Assembly: GCA_030612175.1 (NCBI GenBank)
Contig: JAUWOJ010000019.1
Coordinates: 1-14,516 of the forward strand
Reading direction: 5' to 3'
Source: Candidatus Bipolaricaulota bacterium
GTDB lineage: Bacteria > Bipolaricaulota > Bipolaricaulia > UBA7950 > UBA9294
DNA: 14,516 nucleotides
Positions 1 to 6,238 of this stretch are shown piece after piece. The translations under genes and the position numbers were made by a program. How positions within the stretch are numbered: the first letter of the stretch is position 1; every line of letters starts with the position of its first letter. The notes under the pieces were generated by a model that saw only the letters and a list, made by a program, of their open reading frames with translations, was not told the DNA's origin and ran no database searches.

Positions 1-1
1 C

Positions 2-220
2 GTCCTCACTGCGAGAAATGCTGGGATTATCAACACCATTCCGCGAGCGATTGCGAGCATAGAGACAACCCAGGCGCTTAAGATCCTCCTTGGTTCGCCC
101 GAGTTTCCGGTGAAGCTCATCACCTACGATATCTGGCGGAATACTTTCAACGCTCAGGAGATTCACAGGGCCGAGCATTGCCCCTGCTGTAGCGAGGGGC
201 ACTACGAGTTCCTTGATTGA
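2..220 (+). CDS. ThiF/MoeB/HesA-family E1-like adenylyltransferase, C-terminal part (5' end outside window)
   Basis: The reading frame is open from base 2 and ends in TGA at 218-220, giving the last 72 residues. It contains NTIPRAIASIETTQALKILLG, the helix that follows the adenylation core in ThiF/MoeB/UBA-type E1 enzymes, then the LITYDIW strand and a terminal CPCC that would be half of the usual structural zinc site; the other Cys pair would lie upstream of the window. Such enzymes adenylate the C-terminal Gly-Gly of a ThiS or MoaD sulfur carrier for thiamine or molybdopterin/tungstopterin synthesis. A MoaD/ThiS-like gene sits 39 bases away on the other strand, so the two products are plausible partners. 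Whether this is MoeB, ThiF or a tungsten-enzyme type cannot be told without the N-terminal part. Confidence 0.85.
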   Translation, partial: VLTARNAGIINTIPRAIASIETTQALKILLGSPEFPVKLITYDIWRNTFNAQEIHRAEHCPCCSEGHYEFLD

Positions 221-259
221 GAAGCATGGTTGGAAATACCTGGCTGTCGCTGGCTAGTC

Positions 260-553
260 TTATCCTCCGCCAATTGGGGGAAGGAAGGCAATCCTGTCCC
301 CTTCGGAAAGAGATGTCTCTAGGCCGCCCAGGAAGCGAATGTTTCGACCGTTCACTATGATGTTGATATAACCCTCCGCAACGCCTTTCTCCAACTTCTC
401 TTGTAGCGCGGGGTGGCTCTGGTAAAGCTCTTTCAACGCCTCGCTGATCGCGGCATGAGGAGGAAGCAGGACGCTTGCCGTCGAAATACCGGCGAAATTA
501 CCTATTCCACCGAAGAGTTTCACCGTGACTTCCATCTTCTCTTCACTTGACAT
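260..553 (-). CDS. moaD: MoaD/ThiS-family sulfur carrier protein
   Basis: This 97-residue protein is predicted to have the beta-grasp (ubiquitin-like) fold. It starts with a strand MEVTVKLFGGIGNFAG typical of MoaD, has the middle VNGRNIRFL segment, and ends in FLPPIGGG. The terminal Gly-Gly is the site that the E1-like partner adenylates and that is then thiocarboxylated to donate sulfur in molybdopterin (or tungstopterin) synthesis. Length is slightly above the 80-90 residues usual for MoaD. The start is ATG at 551-553, preceded at 13 bases by a run of seven G (567-573 on the plus strand), which may act as a weak ribosome site. MoaD is favoured over ThiS because of the RNIRFL-GGLET-LSEGDRIAF layout. 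The gene converges with the E1-like gene and diverges from the deoR gene. Confidence 0.85.
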   Translation of the reverse strand: MSSEEKMEVTVKLFGGIGNFAGISTASVLLPPHAAISEALKELYQSHPALQEKLEKGVAEGYINIIVNGRNIRFLGGLETSLSEGDRIAFLPPIGGG

Positions 554-616
554 AGGTTGTCATTCACCCCCCCTGAGTCTATCAGTTTAACACCTAAGCT
601 TGCTCTTTCCGAGCGG

Positions 617-626
617 CCACCGGTGG
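617..626. promoter_or_regulatory. Perfect 10-bp palindrome between moaD and deoR
   Basis: CCACCGGTGG is a perfect palindrome in the 212-base region between the divergent moaD and deoR genes, about 100 bases upstream of the deoR promoter. It could be an operator, but a 10-bp palindrome can arise by chance and I see no second copy in the window. Confidence 0.2.
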
Positions 627-728
627 AATCACGACCCCTCCTGGAAAAACGTGAGTATGTCCCATCCATTATAATTTTCGGACGTGTTGATCCCACGGAC
701 ACTGTTCCTCTTCTCCTTTGCCGGAGGG

Positions 729-756
729 TTGACACGCTTACCTTTTTCACTATACT
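729..756 (+). promoter_or_regulatory. Sigma-70-type promoter of deoR
   Basis: TTGACA at 729-734 matches the -35 consensus completely. TATACT at 751-756 matches the -10 consensus in five of six positions, with a 16-base spacer. A transcript would start near 763-766, that is at or within three bases of the ATG at 766. This is the best promoter in the window and would drive deoR and probably ugpB. Confidence 0.75.
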
Positions 757-765
757 GATCTTTGC

Positions 766-1569
766 ATGGACTCGCAAGGAAACACAGTAAATCGAAAGCA
801 CATGCTAACCGGACATCGTCGACAGGTGATTCTGGAGCAGCTTAACTCGCATATGGTTGTGAAAACCTCGGAGCTGTCGGAGACCTACGCTGTCTCGCCG
901 ATGACGATCCGCAACGACCTGAACGCTCTTGCCCAACAAGGCCAACTTGTGCGTGTCCACGGCGGCGCAATCGCGCGACAGTGGTTGACAGCCGAACCCT
1001 CCTATGATGACAAAGCGAACATAAACCGCCTAGAGAAGGAGGAAATTGGACGACGGGCGGCGGAGTTGATCGAGGAAGGGATGGCCGTTTTCATCGGGAA
1101 TGGGACGACCACAATGGAGACCATCAGACACCTTCCGCGGGATAGACGATTTCGCGTCTTCACCAACGCCTTGAACCATGCCCTCGAGGTCAGCAAGCTC
1201 TCACATGTGGAAGTGTTCGTTGTTGGTGGTTGTCTGCGCGAGGTATCCCTGGCAATGGTTGGCCGATTGGCGCATCAAGCCCTGAAGGGGATCTATTTTG
1301 ATCTTGCTTTCCTTGGGGTAAATGGCATATCAATCGAGCATGGCTTGACGATCCCTTCATTAGAAGAGGCCGAGACAGCAGCGGAGATTATTCGGCACTC
1401 GCAACGAACAGTTATCGTAGCTGATCACACGAAGTTTGGGAATATAGCTCACGGAAAGATTGCCGATATCACGGATATCGACGTTATTATCACCGACCCG
1501 GAATTGGATCCCGGCGTTGTGGAAAACCTCTCTAATTTGGATGTCGAGATCAATGCTGTTATGTTGTGA
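766..1569 (+). CDS. DeoR/GlpR-family transcriptional repressor
   Basis: The protein has 267 residues and the two-domain DeoR plan. An N-terminal winged helix-turn-helix lies at about residues 14-72, with recognition region VSPMTIRNDLNAL and the wing VRVHGGAIA. A C-terminal phosphosugar-sensing domain follows, with GNGTTT near residue 111, a VVGG strand, LGVNGIS and the VADHTKFG motif. Such regulators usually repress a nearby sugar or polyol operon and are released by a phosphorylated intermediate; next to ugp and glp genes, G3P or a related compound is a reasonable guess. ATG 766 is chosen because the promoter places the transcript start almost on it. ATG 802 (MLTGHRRQ) fits the usual family start better, but neither ATG has a ribosome site at normal distance. 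A diverged copy of residues 157-242 lies in the pseudogene at 5007-5423. Confidence 0.9.
   Translation: MDSQGNTVNRKHMLTGHRRQVILEQLNSHMVVKTSELSETYAVSPMTIRNDLNALAQQGQLVRVHGGAIARQWLTAEPSYDDKANINRLEKEEIGRRAAELIEEGMAVFIGNGTTTMETIRHLPRDRRFRVFTNALNHALEVSKLSHVEVFVVGGCLREVSLAMVGRLAHQALKGIYFDLAFLGVNGISIEHGLTIPSLEEAETAAEIIRHSQRTVIVADHTKFGNIAHGKIADITDIDVIITDPELDPGVVENLSNLDVEINAVML
1234..1491 (+). repeat. deoR segment duplicated (diverged) at 5037-5297
   Basis: These 258 bases align with 5037-5297 (261 bases) over their full length with a single in-frame 3-base insertion. By hand count, 70 of 86 aligned residues are identical. The last 27 bases (1465-1491 and 5271-5297) are identical; elsewhere many third codon positions differ, so the copies are old relatives, not a fresh duplication. 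Confidence 0.9.
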
Positions 1570-1592
1570 TAGGAGGTGAGTACAGAAAAAGG

Positions 1593-1640
1593 TTTCGCTG
1601 CAAGCGGAGAGACTGAGACTGACCGTAACGATTAGCGAAA
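1593..1640 (+). promoter_or_regulatory. Inverted repeat in the ugpB leader
   Basis: TTTCGCT at 1593-1599 and AGCGAAA at 1634-1640 are perfect inverted copies with a G-U pair inside. The right arm ends six bases before the ribosome site of ugpB (AAGGAGGT, 1647-1654). It could be an RNA hairpin affecting translation or a repressor site. An unused AGGAGG at 1571-1576 just after the deoR stop lies upstream of it. Confidence 0.3.
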
Positions 1641-1659
1641 AGAAGGAAGGAGGTAACAA

Positions 1660-2976
1660 GTGAAACGCGTATTACTGTTTGTTATGTTGGCACTTCTTGT
1701 TATGTCAGGGTTAGTATTTGGCGAGAATCTCCAAAGATATGAAGATGTGGAGGGAACCGTTAACTTGAAGTTCTACTATGTCGTTGGTGTTGCAGGAGCA
1801 TTAGCAACAGTAATCGATGGCATGGTAGATGAATTCAATAGGAGCCACGCTAAGATTGAAGTCGAACCTGTGTATTGCGGAAATTATAACGATACCATGA
1901 CCAAAGTTCAGACTGCTGTTCTAAGCGGGAATCCGCCTGATGTTTTTGTGGTAGAGATCTCTGAACTTTACACATTGTTGGGAATTGATGGGATCATCCC
2001 ATTGGACAAGTACATCGAAATGGACGGCGGAGTAGAGTTCACTGGGCAGTATTTCTCTGCGCTATACGACAACGCTAGAGCTGATGGTCAAATTTGGGGA
2101 CAGCCATTCCAGAGGAGCACCCCTATACTCTACTGGAACAAGGATCTGTTCGCGAAACATGCAAAAGAGCTTGAGTCCCAGGGGCTTGATCCGACTCGGG
2201 CGCCCAGGACATGGTTTGAACTGGAGAAATACGCAGAAATTCTTACAGAACGAGAAGGCAGCAAGACAAACGTCTGGGGGTGTATTCTCCCTGGTGGATG
2301 GAACGACTGGATCTTTGAGTCTTTCGTTTATCAAAACGGAGGAATGTTAATAAGTGCAGATGCAGAGACTTCTGGTTTTGGCTCTCTTGAGGTTCTCCAA
2401 GCCCTCACTTTTTGGCATAAATTGACCAACGAATTGAAAGTCAGCCCTCCCTTGCGTCCCTGGAACCAGACCCCTCTTGACTTCGCTGGCGGGCACGCTG
2501 CCATGATGTACTATTCAACAGGAGGCTTGCCGCTGATTCGAGCGCAAGCGAACTTCGATTTTGCCGTGGCTTTTCAGCCCATGCAAATCCAATACGGAGT
2601 CCCTGTCGGCGGTGGCGACTTCCACATCTCAAAGGACATACCACCGGAGAATCAGGACGCAGCATGGGAGTTCATCAAGTTTATGACCTCGCCAGAAATG
2701 GCAGCTCAATGGAGTAGGGAATCCGGTTATATCTGCATCAACAAGCTAGGACTTGACTTACCAGAGATGAAATCGTATCTTGAAGAATACCCCAATGCAT
2801 CCCTGGCCGCGCAACAACTTACGTATTCTTACTCCAAAATCATGGCGCCAAACTTCCAGGAGATCCGGAAGCTCTTTGTGGTTAATCTAGACGCCATGAT
2901 GCAAGGATTACAGTCGCCGCAGGAAACACAGGAGAGGCTTCATGTTGGTGTTCAACTGATCCTTGATGAGTATTAA
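1660..2976 (+). CDS. ugpB: Extracellular solute-binding protein, UgpB-like (glycerol 3-phosphate ABC transporter)
   Basis: The 438-residue product is a family 1 periplasmic binding protein. It starts with a signal peptide (KR, then a hydrophobic stretch to about residue 21, likely cut after VFG) with no lipobox Cys, so it should be secreted free. Family marks include VNLKFYYVVG, the QTAVLSGNPPDVFVVE segment, PFQRSTPILYWNKDLF, and the late block AMMYYSTGGLPLIR ... PVGGGDFHISK ... AAWEFIKFMTSPEMAAQW, which resembles UgpB more than maltose-binding proteins. The likely ligand is G3P or a glycerophosphodiester; a sugar cannot be excluded. The start is GTG 1660, behind a full-strength ribosome site (AAGGAGGT, five bases away). 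It lies 90 bases after deoR and probably shares its transcript. A terminator hairpin follows. Confidence 0.85.
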   Translation: MKRVLLFVMLALLVMSGLVFGENLQRYEDVEGTVNLKFYYVVGVAGALATVIDGMVDEFNRSHAKIEVEPVYCGNYNDTMTKVQTAVLSGNPPDVFVVEISELYTLLGIDGIIPLDKYIEMDGGVEFTGQYFSALYDNARADGQIWGQPFQRSTPILYWNKDLFAKHAKELESQGLDPTRAPRTWFELEKYAEILTEREGSKTNVWGCILPGGWNDWIFESFVYQNGGMLISADAETSGFGSLEVLQALTFWHKLTNELKVSPPLRPWNQTPLDFAGGHAAMMYYSTGGLPLIRAQANFDFAVAFQPMQIQYGVPVGGGDFHISKDIPPENQDAAWEFIKFMTSPEMAAQWSRESGYICINKLGLDLPEMKSYLEEYPNASLAAQQLTYSYSKIMAPNFQEIRKLFVVNLDAMMQGLQSPQETQERLHVGVQLILDEY

Positions 2977-2993
2977 GCTTTTGGACTGAACCC

Positions 2994-3035
2994 GAGGAGC
3001 GATCCATTTCCCTGCTTGATCGCTCCTCTTTCTTT
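2994..3035 (+). terminator. Rho-independent terminator/attenuator between ugpB and ugpA
   Basis: GAGGAGCGATC (2994-3004) and GATCGCTCCTC (3018-3028) form a perfect 11-bp stem with a 13-base loop, followed by TTTCTTT. It sits 18 bases after the ugpB stop. Partial read-through would give more binding protein than permease, as is common for such transporters; the hairpin would also protect the ugpB message 3' end. Confidence 0.85.
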
Positions 3036-3243
3036 ATAAACGGGTTTTTCTGCACCAAGGGACAGGAAGGACAATCCAGGAAGTATAAGGGGTTATTTTC
3101 GTGGGGCAGAAAATACGGCCGAAGGGTGTGGACATGTGTTGGTTGTTGTCTCTAACACGACGGTAGAGTTTTGTCACCATGCTTGCCTCGTTTTGTCAGA
3201 CGGGTTAAGTTATTCTAAACTACATGGTGGGGGGGTTACCACA

Positions 3244-4125
3244 GTGTATAAGACAAAGCGAAGATACTTGACAATCTTTATCTGCTTGCTTCCATCGTTG
3301 GTTTTCTTGGGCATTTTCACATATTATCCTATCGTTGATGCCTTACATTTAAGTCTTTATAAATCTAATGCCTTCACCCCCCAACCGATATTTCAATGGT
3401 TCGACAATTACGTACGTTTTTTTGGGAACCCAATTTTTTGGGAGGTTGTAACTAACAACGTAATTTTTGCGGTGGGGACTATTTTTCCCACGATGCTTCT
3501 TGCTCTGTTCTTTGCAATCTTGGTCAACGAGGTGAAGTTAAAGTCGCCCTTTAGATTGGCACTGTTTTATCCTCTGTTGGTTCCCTATGCTGCAGCCGCG
3601 ATGGTTTGGGTATTCATGTACGATCCTAGTCTAGGGCCAATCAACAAGCTCTTAGGAATATTCGGAATTCATTCCATTGGGTGGCTGGGTGATCAGCGAT
3701 ATTCTTTGTTAGCGATTATGCTAATGACGGTATGGAAAAATGTTGGTTATTACATGTTAATATATTTGGCTGGACTTCAGAACGTCCCTGCTGAACTTTA
3801 CGATGCAGCGAGAACCGACGGCGCCAATTGGTTCTTGAAACATCTTCACGTTACTCTCCCCCTCCTAGGTCCCTCCACTTTATTCGTTTTTGTTGTTTCC
3901 ATCATTCAATCATTCAAGGTCTTTACGCAAATTTACTTAATGACTGAAGGAGGACCTGGGTACAGTTCAAATGTGTTAATCTATTATACATACGAATATG
4001 CCTTCAAATTTTGGCAGCTAGGAAGAGCATCAGCCTTGACGTCCATAATGATTCTAATCCTGCTGTTTCTGGTATTGATAGTGTTTGGTGTATTCGGAAG
4101 ACGTATCACTTACCAAGCTGGTTAA
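3244..4125 (+). CDS. ugpA: ABC transporter permease, UgpA/MalF type
   Basis: The 293-residue inner-membrane protein has about six hydrophobic segments, the first at residues 8-27 (LTIFICLLPSLVFLGIF). The binding-protein-dependent permease (EAA) loop is seen near residues 184-212 as ELYDAARTDGANWFLKHLHVTLPLL, the contact site for the ATPase. The segment LMTEGGPGYSSNVLIYYTYEYAF is typical of UgpA-like subunits. It should pair with the next gene product and the ATPase encoded at 11983-13062. GTG 3244 is taken as the start: a G-rich ribosome site (3226-3235) lies eight bases upstream and the next residues YKTKRRYLTIF fit the family. The frame is open back to GTG 3136, but that extension is polar and unlike the family. 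G+C is low: 25 of 60 bases at 3421-3480. Confidence 0.85.
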   Translation: MYKTKRRYLTIFICLLPSLVFLGIFTYYPIVDALHLSLYKSNAFTPQPIFQWFDNYVRFFGNPIFWEVVTNNVIFAVGTIFPTMLLALFFAILVNEVKLKSPFRLALFYPLLVPYAAAAMVWVFMYDPSLGPINKLLGIFGIHSIGWLGDQRYSLLAIMLMTVWKNVGYYMLIYLAGLQNVPAELYDAARTDGANWFLKHLHVTLPLLGPSTLFVFVVSIIQSFKVFTQIYLMTEGGPGYSSNVLIYYTYEYAFKFWQLGRASALTSIMILILLFLVLIVFGVFGRRITYQAG

Positions 4126-4137
4126 GCGAGGAATGCT

Positions 4138-4971
4138 ATGTTTATAAGAAAAACTGATGCGGGCAACTGGATCAGGTACTCCATACTCGTCGTTACGTCT
4201 TTGATCATGTTGTTTCCTTTCTATCTAATGATCATAATGGCTTTCAAGGACCCTAAGTCAATCTTAGCTGGTGGTTACTTGGCTCCTTCTTTGGAGCCGA
4301 CGGTTAGCAATTTTGTTCGTGTTTTTGAGGCTGCAAGCTTTCTAACCTACCTGGAGAATACAGTGCTTGTTGTTACGGGAATACTGTTGCTGCAGCTTTT
4401 GTTGATCATTCCAGCTGCCTACGTTTTCGCGAGACTCAAATTCAGAGGCTCAGGATTATTATTCATAGTCTACGTCATTCAGATAATGCTACCGCTAGAA
4501 GCTCTGATTCTGCCAAACTACCGAATTATGAACTCTTTCGGACTTATTAATACCCGGATAGCTATGATACTTCCCTTTGTTGGGAGTGGATATTGCGCCT
4601 TCTTGTTGAGGCAGGCATTTAGGCAAGTTCCCCAATCGTTAGAGGATTCAGCTATTATAGATGGTTGCGGCCACTTGAGATTTATATGGTCGGTTCTCTT
4701 GCCACTTTCAAAACCCACACTCATAGTCTTCTCACTGATAAGCGTTGCAACCCATTGGAATGATTATTTGTGGCCTCTCATTGTTACAGATAGCAATAGA
4801 GTGAGAACGCTGACTATAGGGTTAGGAATGTTCGTTCAGCACGAATCTGGTGCCGACTGGGGCATGTTAATGGCGGCAACTCTCTTTATTTCATTGCCTC
4901 TAATACTCTTATTTGTAGTCTTACAAAGAAGGTTTATTGAAAGCTTTCTGACGTCGGGTTTGAAAGGTTGA
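4138..4971 (+). CDS. ugpE: ABC transporter permease, UgpE/MalG type
   Basis: This 277-residue inner-membrane protein has about six membrane segments, the first at residues 13-34. The EAA loop appears near residues 167-195 as SLEDSAIIDGCGHLRFIWSV, with Cys where Ala or Gly is more usual. The tail runs THWNDYLWPLIV ... LQRRFIESFLTSGLKG, the normal end of MalG/UgpE proteins. It starts at ATG 4138, 12 bases after ugpA, with an AGGA ribosome site. It should form the transmembrane channel with the ugpA product. Base composition is poorer in G+C than the catabolic genes downstream, with frequent TTA, ATA and ATT codons. It differs clearly from the ugpE relic in the neighbouring pseudogene (WNDYLWPLIV here, RNQYLWPLIV there), so the relic is not a duplicate of this gene. 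Confidence 0.85.
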   Translation: MFIRKTDAGNWIRYSILVVTSLIMLFPFYLMIIMAFKDPKSILAGGYLAPSLEPTVSNFVRVFEAASFLTYLENTVLVVTGILLLQLLLIIPAAYVFARLKFRGSGLLFIVYVIQIMLPLEALILPNYRIMNSFGLINTRIAMILPFVGSGYCAFLLRQAFRQVPQSLEDSAIIDGCGHLRFIWSVLLPLSKPTLIVFSLISVATHWNDYLWPLIVTDSNRVRTLTIGLGMFVQHESGADWGMLMAATLFISLPLILLFVVLQRRFIESFLTSGLKG

Positions 4972-4986
4972 CAAATTATGTATAAC
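4960..4986 (+). promoter_or_regulatory. Possible promoter for the catabolic operon
   Basis: TTGAAA at 4960-4965 and TATAAC at 4981-4986 are separated by 15 bases, shorter than ideal. Position at the end of ugpE, ahead of the scar and the phosphatase gene, would suit a second promoter for the downstream operon. Weak evidence. Confidence 0.25.
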
Positions 4987-5006
4987 ACAAAACTTCTCGA
5001 AAACTT

Positions 5007-5423
5007 ATGGGGTGCTTAGATATGATACAAGGCTACTTACGTGAGGTTTCCCTGGTCGCGGTCGAGCGATTATTAGCTTACCAGGCTCTGAAGGGAATCT
5101 ATTTTGATCTGGCATTTCTTGGGGCGAATGCCATCTCGATCGACCACAGCTTGACGATTCCTTCCCTAGAAGAGGCAGAGACAGCGGCGGAGATAGTCGG
5201 GCACAGTCAACGAACGATCGTTGTAGCCGATCACACGAAGTTTGGCATTGTGGCCCATGGAAAGCTGGTCGATATCACGGATATCGACGTTATTATCGCC
5301 GTCGGGGCAATGGCGGTAATCGAGTTCGTCTACCCGCGGAACCAATACTTGTGGCCGTTGATTGTCCTTATCCTGTTCAGGAAAAGCTTCACGCAAGGGA
5401 TTGCCATGCAATCGCAGAAGTAG
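5007..5423 (+). pseudogene. Chimeric relic: deoR sensor-domain fragment fused in frame to ugpE fragments
   Basis: The 138-codon frame is uninterrupted. Residues 11-97 match residues 157-242 of the intact DeoR protein (16 differences in 86 aligned positions plus one inserted residue), covering only the distal part of the sensor domain; the DNA-binding domain and the GNGTTT ligand loop are gone. Directly after DITDIDVII the sequence changes to AMAVIEFVYPRNQYLWPLIV and then LFRKSFTQGIAMQSQK. These resemble two blocks near the end of UgpE-type permeases (in E. coli UgpE roughly IYGWNQYLWPLL and MQRAFVRGLVDSEK), with the roughly 45 residues between them missing. The stop is two bases before the start of the next gene, a normal operon junction. 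I read it as the remains of an earlier deoR-ugpBAE set. An expressed short protein is possible, but ATG 5007 has no clear ribosome site. Confidence 0.8.
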
Positions 5424-5425
5424 CT

Positions 5426-6211
5426 ATGGTTAACGGATATCTGCTCGACCTAGACGGGACGATCTACCTTGGCAAGCGCCTCATCACAGGGGCAGCAGAG
5501 GCCGTCGAGACGCTTCGCGCGCGAGGACGACGGATCGTCTTTCTCACCAACAAACCGCTCTACTCGCGCCAGGAATACGCGAAAAAACTCACGACTTTCG
5601 GCATTTCAACGAAGGAAGACGACGTCATTAGCTCATCCTATGTGCTCGCCCGCTATCTTGCCGATCGTGCTCCTGGGGCCAGAGTGTACGCGATCGGAGA
5701 GCCGCCATTACTGGCGGAGCTGGAGCAGGCCAGGCTGTCGCTCTGCGATGACCCAGAGAGGATCGAGTACGTAATCGCCGCCTTCGATCGGACGTTCGAC
5801 TACAGAAAACTGAACATCGGCTTCCAGGCGATCCGGCGTGGCGCACACTTCGTGGCCACAAACCCCGATCGCACCTGCCCTGTCGACGGGGGGGAGCTAC
5901 CCGATGCAGCAGGGGTGATCGCAGCGCTGGAGGCGACGACTGGAAAGCAAGTGGAGATAGCGGTGGGAAAGCCATCGCCGTACATCGTGTCTGTGGCACT
6001 CGACCGGCTCGGGGTTCCCCGCGAGCAGTGCGCCGTGGTTGGCGACCGGCTAGAGACAGATATTCGGATGGCCAAGGCGGCTGGGCTGACTGCCATCCTT
6101 ACCTTAACTGGGATTACCTCACGCGCAGATCTTGTTTCGTCCAACATAGAACCGGACTATGTGATCGAGAACATCGCTGCCCTCACCGATCTTGACGAGA
6201 GGCTAAACTAA
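5426..6211 (+). CDS. HAD-superfamily subclass IIA phosphatase (NagD/AraL/phosphoglycolate phosphatase-like)
   Basis: The 261-residue cytoplasmic enzyme shows all four HAD motifs: nucleophile motif LLDLDGTIYLG with Asp8 and Asp10, motif II VFLTNK, motif III Lys in VGKPSP, and motif IV VVGDRLETDI. The central cap with HFVATNPD is typical of subclass IIA. Relatives act on small phosphoesters such as phosphoglycolate, sugar phosphates or G3P. Next to glpK a G3P, glycerol-1-phosphate or phosphoglycolate phosphatase is plausible, but specificity cannot be read from sequence alone. ATG 5426 is chosen because the nucleophile motif follows within eight residues, as in the family; the open frame back to GTG 5351 runs through the ugpE relic in another frame. 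The ribosome site is weak, suggesting former translational coupling to the upstream gene. A run of seven G lies inside the gene (5888-5894). Confidence 0.85.
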   Translation: MVNGYLLDLDGTIYLGKRLITGAAEAVETLRARGRRIVFLTNKPLYSRQEYAKKLTTFGISTKEDDVISSSYVLARYLADRAPGARVYAIGEPPLLAELEQARLSLCDDPERIEYVIAAFDRTFDYRKLNIGFQAIRRGAHFVATNPDRTCPVDGGELPDAAGVIAALEATTGKQVEIAVGKPSPYIVSVALDRLGVPREQCAVVGDRLETDIRMAKAAGLTAILTLTGITSRADLVSSNIEPDYVIENIAALTDLDERLN

Positions 6212-6238
6212 GATATTGCACCTAAGAGGGAGATACGC

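Noticed and set aside
557..790. 77-codon plus-strand frame upstream of deoR
   Set aside because: Not protein-like, has no ribosome site, and covers the deoR promoter and the start of deoR in another frame.
3136..3243. Longer N-terminus for UgpA from GTG 3136
   Set aside because: The extra 36 residues are polar with three Cys/His clusters unlike any permease start, and the G-rich ribosome site points to GTG 3244.
4968..4986. TTGACA at 4968-4973 as a -35 box with TATAAC at 4981-4986
   Set aside because: The spacer is only seven bases. The TTGAAA at 4960 gives a more acceptable 15 and was listed with low confidence.
4978..5019. 13-codon frame just after ugpE
   Set aside because: Too short, and no ribosome site; it probably reflects decayed sequence at the edge of the scar.
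1234..5297. Transposon with deoR direct repeats as ends
   Set aside because: The repeats are coding sequence with protein-level conservation, no transposase lies between them, and the divergence is too large for element ends.
5469..6147. Long alternative frames on both strands over the HAD phosphatase
   Set aside because: The HAD frame carries all four catalytic motifs; the others have no recognisable domain and arise from high G+C.
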